A program made the position numbers and the translations under genes. A stretch of 39,755 bases of DNA from Dethiobacter sp. (GTDB taxonomy: Bacteria > Bacillota_D > Dethiobacteria > Dethiobacterales > Dethiobacteraceae). The notes under the pieces were generated by a model. The model was not told the origin of the DNA. It was given only the letters and a program-made list of their open reading frames with translations, and did not search any database. Of the stretch, positions 35,163 to 39,755 are shown one piece after another. The DNA lies in contig JAGXSQ010000157.1 of assembly GCA_018333395.1 (NCBI GenBank), positions 1-39,755 of the forward strand, read 5' to 3'. Position 1 is the stretch's first letter. Each line of letters begins with the position of its first letter.

Positions 35163-35192
35163 TTGACCAAGACACTACTGATGCCCTATGAT
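35163..35192 (+). promoter_or_regulatory. Promoter of the flavoprotein/iron-sulfur operon
   Basis: TTGACC (35163-35168), 18-nt spacer and TATGAT (35187-35192). The start of translation is about 40 bp downstream at 35233. Confidence 0.65.
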
Positions 35193-35232
35193 AAAGAAAC
35201 AGAAGAACATTACGGCTATAACGGGGTGAATC

Positions 35233-36894
35233 ATGAAAGACTGCTATGATGTGGTTGTTGTAGGTGGCGGCGGAGCAGGGGTGATGGCGGCGGTAGCGGC
35301 GGTCGAAGCGGGAGCGCGGGTAGCGATAGTTTGCAAAGAGCCTATCGGTTACGGGAACACGCGGATGGCCGTGGGCCTTACCGCCTGTGCCGGCCTGCCC
35401 GGTGACAGCAGAGAAGCATTTCTGGATGATGTGACCGTCTCCGGAGAGGGGCTATGTACCCGGGAACTGGTAGAAACGTTGGTGGACGACAGCCGGGCGG
35501 CGCTCACGAAACTAGAGGAATTCGGGCATATGTTCAATAGAGATCATCACGGCGTACTTTCGAGAGAGGCCCTTTCCAGAGCAGGAGGCCATTCCCTTGC
35601 CAGGACGCTGTCCAGTTCAGGAGCCGGCGTCGGCCTGGCACAATCGCTGCGTGCCGCTGTAGAAAAATATCATCTCAGCTTCTTTGAAGACACACTAACA
35701 CTGTCACTTATTCAAACAGAAGGCGTGATCCGAGGCATTTCTGCCCTGAGCTTAGCTGACGGGGAAGAGTTCCTTCTGGGGGCAAAGGCGGTGGTATTGG
35801 CTACAGGGGGAGGCGGCTGGCTTTTTTATCCCCAGACAAGCAACAACCGCGGCACCGTAGGTGACGGTTACGCGCTGGCCTTTCGCGCCGGGGCAAAGCT
35901 TATGGATATGGAACAGGTACAACTGATTCCCTTTGCCATAACCCACCCGGAGGCGTACCGCGGTTTGATTTGCGGTGAGCCGGTTGTGGCCGGGCCGTTA
36001 GGAATAATTTATGACAGCGAAGGCCGGACCGTCCTAGGCCCGGGGATTAACAACCTAACAAGATCTGCCGTGGTCCGGGCCATGGCCGGTGCGATTAGGG
36101 AGGGGCGCGCAGGAGAGCATGGCGGGCTTACTCTTGACCTTAGGCCAAATCTGGAAAAGGGACCTGGGTACCGTGACAAACTTCGCGCCACAGGCATTTT
36201 TGACGCCGTTCTGGTGGCATACGGCAGGAAAGCATATAACTGGGAAGAACCGTGGAGCATTATGCCCACCGTTCACTACTTTATGGGAGGCATCAAGGCT
36301 GATAAGGATGGCAGAACCACCGTTCCCGGGCTGTATGCTGCCGGGGAGGTGATGGGAGGGGTACACGGTGGGAACCGCTTAGGCTCTGTAGCCCTGACAG
36401 AGGTCTTGGTGTTCGGGCTGCGCGCGGGCCGTGCGGCAGCGTCCCATGCCAAAGATACAAAACAGCTTTTAATGTTACAGACAGGCCCGGTTGTTTCGCC
36501 GCTTTTCGGAAAGCAAGGCCGGCATCGGCCTTTAACCCTTTGTCGCAAGCTGCAAAAGTCGATGTGGACTCTTGCCGGTCTGGTAAGGGAAGAAGCCCAA
36601 CTTCAGAGAGCATTGGAGGTCATCGAGGAGATCTCCCGGGAAGCCAGGGATGTTTCCATTCCTGCGGAAACAGTCTACAACACAGAACTGCGTGACTGGG
36701 TCGAACTGGACTTTATGCTGGAGACAGCGCGTCTGGTGGTAACATCGGCACTGTTGCGAAAAGAGTCCCGGGGCGCTCACCTGCGCTCAGACTTCCCTGA
36801 CAGGGGAGGCCATGGGTGGGAAAGAAATATTATACTTTTCCGTGGCGAAAACGGATTAGTAGAGAATAATCTGGAGGAAGCGGGCCATGAGTAA
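35233..36894 (+). CDS. Fumarate-reductase-like FAD flavoprotein
   Basis: 553-aa flavoprotein of the succinate dehydrogenase/fumarate reductase A family. The ADP-binding motif GGGGAG is at 11-16, GGHS at 118-121, TVHYFMGGI at 346-354 with H348, and HGGNRLGS at 378-385 with R382. Family residues that are missing: the covalent-FAD His (SHT) is GNT at 41-43; the QYHPTG segment is VQLIPFA (229-235); and the RGEGG segment with the catalytic Arg is CGEPVVAGPLG. It therefore should bind FAD non-covalently and act on something other than, or differently from, fumarate. It overlaps the iron-sulfur gene by 8 bp. No membrane subunit gene is adjacent, so a soluble complex is likely. Confidence 0.85.
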   Translation: MKDCYDVVVVGGGGAGVMAAVAAVEAGARVAIVCKEPIGYGNTRMAVGLTACAGLPGDSREAFLDDVTVSGEGLCTRELVETLVDDSRAALTKLEEFGHMFNRDHHGVLSREALSRAGGHSLARTLSSSGAGVGLAQSLRAAVEKYHLSFFEDTLTLSLIQTEGVIRGISALSLADGEEFLLGAKAVVLATGGGGWLFYPQTSNNRGTVGDGYALAFRAGAKLMDMEQVQLIPFAITHPEAYRGLICGEPVVAGPLGIIYDSEGRTVLGPGINNLTRSAVVRAMAGAIREGRAGEHGGLTLDLRPNLEKGPGYRDKLRATGIFDAVLVAYGRKAYNWEEPWSIMPTVHYFMGGIKADKDGRTTVPGLYAAGEVMGGVHGGNRLGSVALTEVLVFGLRAGRAAASHAKDTKQLLMLQTGPVVSPLFGKQGRHRPLTLCRKLQKSMWTLAGLVREEAQLQRALEVIEEISREARDVSIPAETVYNTELRDWVELDFMLETARLVVTSALLRKESRGAHLRSDFPDRGGHGWERNIILFRGENGLVENNLEEAGHE

Positions 36895-37525
36895 TGAAAG
36901 AGTAACAGTGATCCGTTTCTCTCCAGCCAGGAATACATACGAAAAGTGTGTTTACAATCTTCCTTCTCTGCATAATGCCACTATACTGCAAACTCTCCAA
37001 TATATCAATGAAGAACTTGATCCGACACTGGCCTTCCGCTATGGATGCCGCTACAATCACTGCGGACTGTGCGGCGTAATGGTTGACGGAAAGCCGCGGC
37101 TGGCCTGTAGAGTGAACCTGGATGGCGCAAATGAGATTGCGCCTCTGGCCAACCTGCCGCTGTTGCGGGACCTAGTGGTAGACCGTTCTGCTTATTTTAA
37201 AACACTGCTGGGACTTAAGCTCTATCCACAGAATATTAACAGCGAGCCGCTCGGCAGACTGCAGGAAAACCCCCTGCATAAAAATCTCATGCACTGCCTG
37301 GAATGCCTCTGTTGTGTGGCCTCCTGCCCCAAATACTCCTTCGCGGACGGCAACGTAGGCAATCCGTACGTCTATGTCAAACTGGCACAACTTCATCTGG
37401 ATCCGCGCGACCAGGCTGACAGAGTTTCTCAGGCACGCACATTGGAGAAAAAAAAATGCCAGGACTGTATGCAGTGTGTCTGCCCAAACGGCATTCATCT
37501 GAGGAAGGCCCTGGAAATCTTCTAG
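36887..37525 (+). CDS. SdhB/FrdB-like iron-sulfur subunit
   Basis: 212 aa. The N-terminal ferredoxin domain has [2Fe-2S] ligands C54, C59, C62 and C74 in the CX4CX2CX11C pattern. The C-terminal domain has a [4Fe-4S] motif C137, C140, C143, C147-P. A second cluster motif is at C191, C194, C197, C199-P, where family members usually have three residues, not one, between the last two cysteines. It passes electrons to or from the flavoprotein encoded just upstream (8-bp overlap). It is shorter than typical FrdB at the C-terminus. The partner electron carrier is unknown. Confidence 0.88.
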   Translation: MSNERVTVIRFSPARNTYEKCVYNLPSLHNATILQTLQYINEELDPTLAFRYGCRYNHCGLCGVMVDGKPRLACRVNLDGANEIAPLANLPLLRDLVVDRSAYFKTLLGLKLYPQNINSEPLGRLQENPLHKNLMHCLECLCCVASCPKYSFADGNVGNPYVYVKLAQLHLDPRDQADRVSQARTLEKKKCQDCMQCVCPNGIHLRKALEIF

Positions 37526-37650
37526 CTGCTATCTTTGGCTTGCTGGTCGAGAACAAGCAGCAGGCTATCCACAGTTTCCTGAACAGCAGTGATTTCTTCA
37601 ACAATGGAGGCTAAGGTTTTTCCCGTTTCCAATCTCCGCCAGTTTTATAA
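37522..37650 (-). pseudogene. Possible chemoreceptor (MCP) remnant
   Basis: Minus-strand frame 37522-37632 reads LETGKTLASIVEEITAVQET and ends VLDQQAKDSS plus stop. The pattern GxTLxxIVxxxxxV is typical of the MCP signalling coiled coil. A preceding piece in another frame (IIKLAE) would join it if a few bases were removed, as in KLAEETGKTL. No start or ribosome binding site is convincing. It lies right after the HDAC-like gene and its stop overlaps the iron-sulfur gene stop on the other strand. Best read as a decayed fragment; a short coding gene is less likely. Confidence 0.4.
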
Positions 37651-37655
37651 TAGTT

Positions 37656-38453
37656 TCATGCTTTCCGGAATGTTTCGCTGATTTCCAGCAGATCCCCAGG
37701 GCTTCCTCCCAGTCCTTTTAGAAATGCCCCGATGCCGGTGGCTAGTGAACCGGCGTTATAGCCTCCTTCCAAAGCGGCAAAGATTCTTCCCCCACATTTT
37801 TGCCGTGCCGCCTCGCCGAGGGCCTGTCCGATTTCACCATAATCGTGATCGGAAAGCATTCCTCCCCAATCTTTGGCGTGGCGGTCGAAACCGGCTGAAA
37901 CAGCGAGAAGGTCATAACTCGTATGCTCCAGAAATGTTTTCAGGTTTTCCACAAAAGGATAGCCGCTGCTGCCGCTGACATGGCAGTAGGAAACTCCGCC
38001 GGCTCCGGCAAAAATGTTTGCCGTGCCGTCGCCGTAGTGGAGGTCAAAGTCAACAATGGCTGCCGTTTTGATGTAGCCATCATTTAAAAGCCTGCTTACG
38101 GCAACGGCCACGTTGTTAAAGTAACAGAAGCCCCAGCAGGAATCAGGACTGGCGTGGTGGCCAGGCGGTCGGCAAAGAGCAAAGGCCGCCTCACCCTTTA
38201 CGGCGCTGCTAGCCGCCTCCAATGTAGCGCCAGCAGCCAGCATCGCCAGGCGGAAAACAACGCTGTTCCTCCGTACATTTTCCAGGTGACGCTTGGTGTG
38301 TACCAGGAGAATGTCTTCCTCCGCTGCTGCCTCTGGTTCGACGAAACCATATTTATCCCGCAAAATTGCCCATGACGGCTCTAGCCGCCCCTCCTCCGCC
38401 GCCGGATCACTGGTGTAGCTGCTTAGAAACAGGGGATGAAATACTATTTTCAT
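37656..38453 (-). CDS. Histone-deacetylase-family amidohydrolase
   Basis: 265 aa, the HDAC/acetylpolyamine amidohydrolase/AcuC fold. Motifs: RPPGHHA with the two catalytic His, VDFDLHYGDGT with zinc ligands Asp and His, SAGFDRH with the third zinc Asp, and LEGGYN with the transition-state Tyr. In bacteria such enzymes remove acetyl or other acyl groups from polyamines, amino acids or proteins (AcuC deacetylates acetyl-CoA synthetase). It is shorter than most (often 300-370 aa). AAAGGAT precedes the ATG; an MFS exporter lies 71 bp upstream in the same direction, so the two may be one operon. Substrate unknown. Confidence 0.9.
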   Translation of the reverse strand: MKIVFHPLFLSSYTSDPAAEEGRLEPSWAILRDKYGFVEPEAAAEEDILLVHTKRHLENVRRNSVVFRLAMLAAGATLEAASSAVKGEAAFALCRPPGHHASPDSCWGFCYFNNVAVAVSRLLNDGYIKTAAIVDFDLHYGDGTANIFAGAGGVSYCHVSGSSGYPFVENLKTFLEHTSYDLLAVSAGFDRHAKDWGGMLSDHDYGEIGQALGEAARQKCGGRIFAALEGGYNAGSLATGIGAFLKGLGGSPGDLLEISETFRKA

Positions 38454-38524
38454 ATCCTTTCTTTGCCTCCTTCATTATTTTCTATTTTCGACCATTTCAC
38501 CAAATATCCTGTTCTTTTAAGATT

Positions 38525-39706
38525 CTAGCGGCACAAAGTAAACAAGGACAAAAATGCCAAAATAAGGGCAGCCTGGGCAGAGGCTATGACTCCTGGCCAA
38601 CCGTAGGCGTTCCATAGCAGGCCGGGCAGAAGGGCTCCCAAGCTGCCTCCGATATAGTAGGAGAATAAATAGAGTGCTGTGGCGGAGCCTTTCCCGGTGC
38701 CAGCGTTATCTCCCACCAGGGCGCTGGCGGCTGGTTGGGCAATAAAGAGGCCGGCGCACAGCAAAGTAAGTCCCATGATAATCACGGCCAGCGGGGCTGC
38801 GAGAGTAATCAGAGTGCCTGCCGAAGCTACGGCCAGGCCGACGCCTATAACCTTACCGCGACCGACCCGGCTGGAAACTGCTCCCGCCAAGGGAGAAATA
38901 ACACCTGTTATATAGGCCAGAAAAATCAAGCTTAAGATAACAGTAGACAGGTTGTATGGCGGATTTGTCAAGTAGAAGGTAACGTAAGTGAAAGTTCCGG
39001 TAAAGGTAAAAAAGAGAGAAAAGGCTATAATAAAGGCACCAGCCAGCCGTCGGTTTTTGAAATGTCCGAGCATCCTAACATAAGAGGCAAAAAACCCACT
39101 GCTCCTGATAAAATTTCTGGATGCCGGTAAATAATACAACATTAAGCAGGAACCCAATAAATTCATCAAGCTGAAAACGATAAAGGTTAAGCGCCACCCA
39201 TAGAGACCAGAAAGAATTCCTCCGCCTACCCGGCCGAACAGGCCTGAGGCTATCATGGCGCTGATATAGATGCCAATCACCCGGCCGACCCGGCCGGGAG
39301 GAAATTCTTCTGCAATGTAGGCCATGGCGATGGCTGCGATGCCAGCAACAAAGATACCCTGAAAAGCGCGCAGGACTAAGAAGGAAGAAAAGTTATCGGT
39401 AAGCGCGATCCATGCCGTAGGTATGACTAGTAAAAAACCTGCCGCAACCATGACCGGCTTGCGGCCCAGATAATCCGACAATGGGCCAACAACTAGCAAG
39501 GCGAAAGCCAAGGCCACAATGTTCAGAGACACGGCCAGGCTGGCTACTGTGGGACTGACTTGGAAGCTGACACTAAGAAGGGGAAGGATGGGCTGTACCA
39601 CATAGATGTCTGAAATAGTGGCTATTGTTCCGAAGCAAAGCGCAATGATGGCCATTCTTTCATTTAATACTTCTGGTTTTGGCGGCGGTCCTCCGCTGCC
39701 AGTCAT
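38525..39706 (-). CDS. MFS transporter (YnfM-like)
   Basis: About 393 aa with 12 hydrophobic helices. Motif A, GPLSDYLGRKP, is near residue 80, and VVQPILPLLS in helix 1 is typical of the YnfM/YgaY-type drug or metabolite exporters. The start chosen is the ATG at 39706 with AGGTGA upstream; a GTG at 39715 is also possible. First gene of a pair with the HDAC-like enzyme. Substrate unknown. The window ends 49 bp upstream, so its promoter is partly outside. Confidence 0.9.
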   Translation of the reverse strand: MTGSGGPPPKPEVLNERMAIIALCFGTIATISDIYVVQPILPLLSVSFQVSPTVASLAVSLNIVALAFALLVVGPLSDYLGRKPVMVAAGFLLVIPTAWIALTDNFSSFLVLRAFQGIFVAGIAAIAMAYIAEEFPPGRVGRVIGIYISAMIASGLFGRVGGGILSGLYGWRLTFIVFSLMNLLGSCLMLYYLPASRNFIRSSGFFASYVRMLGHFKNRRLAGAFIIAFSLFFTFTGTFTYVTFYLTNPPYNLSTVILSLIFLAYITGVISPLAGAVSSRVGRGKVIGVGLAVASAGTLITLAAPLAVIIMGLTLLCAGLFIAQPAASALVGDNAGTGKGSATALYLFSYYIGGSLGALLPGLLWNAYGWPGVIASAQAALILAFLSLFTLCR

Positions 39707-39755
39707 ATCTATCACCTGCGCTTAGTTCTGCATAGAAATTTTGGAACGTGTAGGG

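Noticed and set aside
1..39755. tRNA genes, CRISPR arrays, insertion sequences or prophage
   Set aside because: No cloverleaf-like gene, regular spacer repeat, transposase or phage gene was seen. The holin-like protein belongs to a family that is commonly chromosomal.

Overview
The window comes from a spore-forming member of the Bacillota (Firmicutes), most likely an anaerobic clostridial lineage of the Peptococcia/Desulfotomaculia type. The evidence is the sporulation genes spoIIP and gpr, a CIRCE-controlled hrcA-grpE-dnaK-dnaJ operon, an Arg T-box, strong GGAGG-type ribosome binding sites, frequent TTG/GTG starts and a mid-range GC content. The core order gpr-spoIIP-(yqxA-like)-lepA-hemW-hrcA-grpE-dnaK-dnaJ-prmA-rsmE-mtaB-...-rpsU-nfeD-floA follows the Bacillus subtilis order closely, read on the minus strand. 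Species cannot be fixed from the sequence alone.

Layout, left to right. (1) 86-5877: a minus-strand arginine operon argC-argJ-argB-argD-argF behind a T-box leader with a predicted Arg CGC specifier and its own sigma-A promoter. (2) 5943-13601: a minus-strand operon nfeD-floA-small membrane protein-yhaO-yhaN, joining a flotillin/NfeD membrane-microdomain pair to an SbcCD-like nuclease/ATPase pair. (3) 13599-13785: a hairpin-dense spacer between rpsU and nfeD. (4) 13783-14503: rpsU and a HIT-family gene, each with a near-consensus promoter. (5) 14588-17623: a small region with a two-P-loop ATPase, an unknown membrane-anchored protein and an orphan histidine kinase behind a sigma-H-like promoter. 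(6) 17663-25322: the heat-shock operon hrcA-grpE-dnaK-dnaJ-prmA-rsmE-mtaB with CIRCE. (7) 25329-31392: lepA-hemW, the yqxA-like gene, spoIIP, gpr and a holin-like membrane protein.

(8) 31520-39706 is the least syntenic and most metabolic part. It has a MaoC-type hydratase followed by a membrane transporter whose reading frame is split by a TTGA overlap, then a glycerate-2-kinase. Divergent from that kinase are a fumarate-reductase-like flavoprotein and an iron-sulfur subunit. The flavoprotein keeps the fold and some substrate-binding residues but lacks the covalent-FAD His and the catalytic Arg region. The segment ends with an HDAC-family deacetylase and an MFS exporter, plus a decayed chemoreceptor-like fragment. 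Together these look like an uncharacterised organic-acid uptake and oxidation/reduction module.

No tRNA, rRNA, insertion sequence or CRISPR array is visible. Start codons were chosen by Shine-Dalgarno placement and often lie downstream of the longest possible start. Promoters, hairpins and alternative-sigma sites were found by eye and are predictions.
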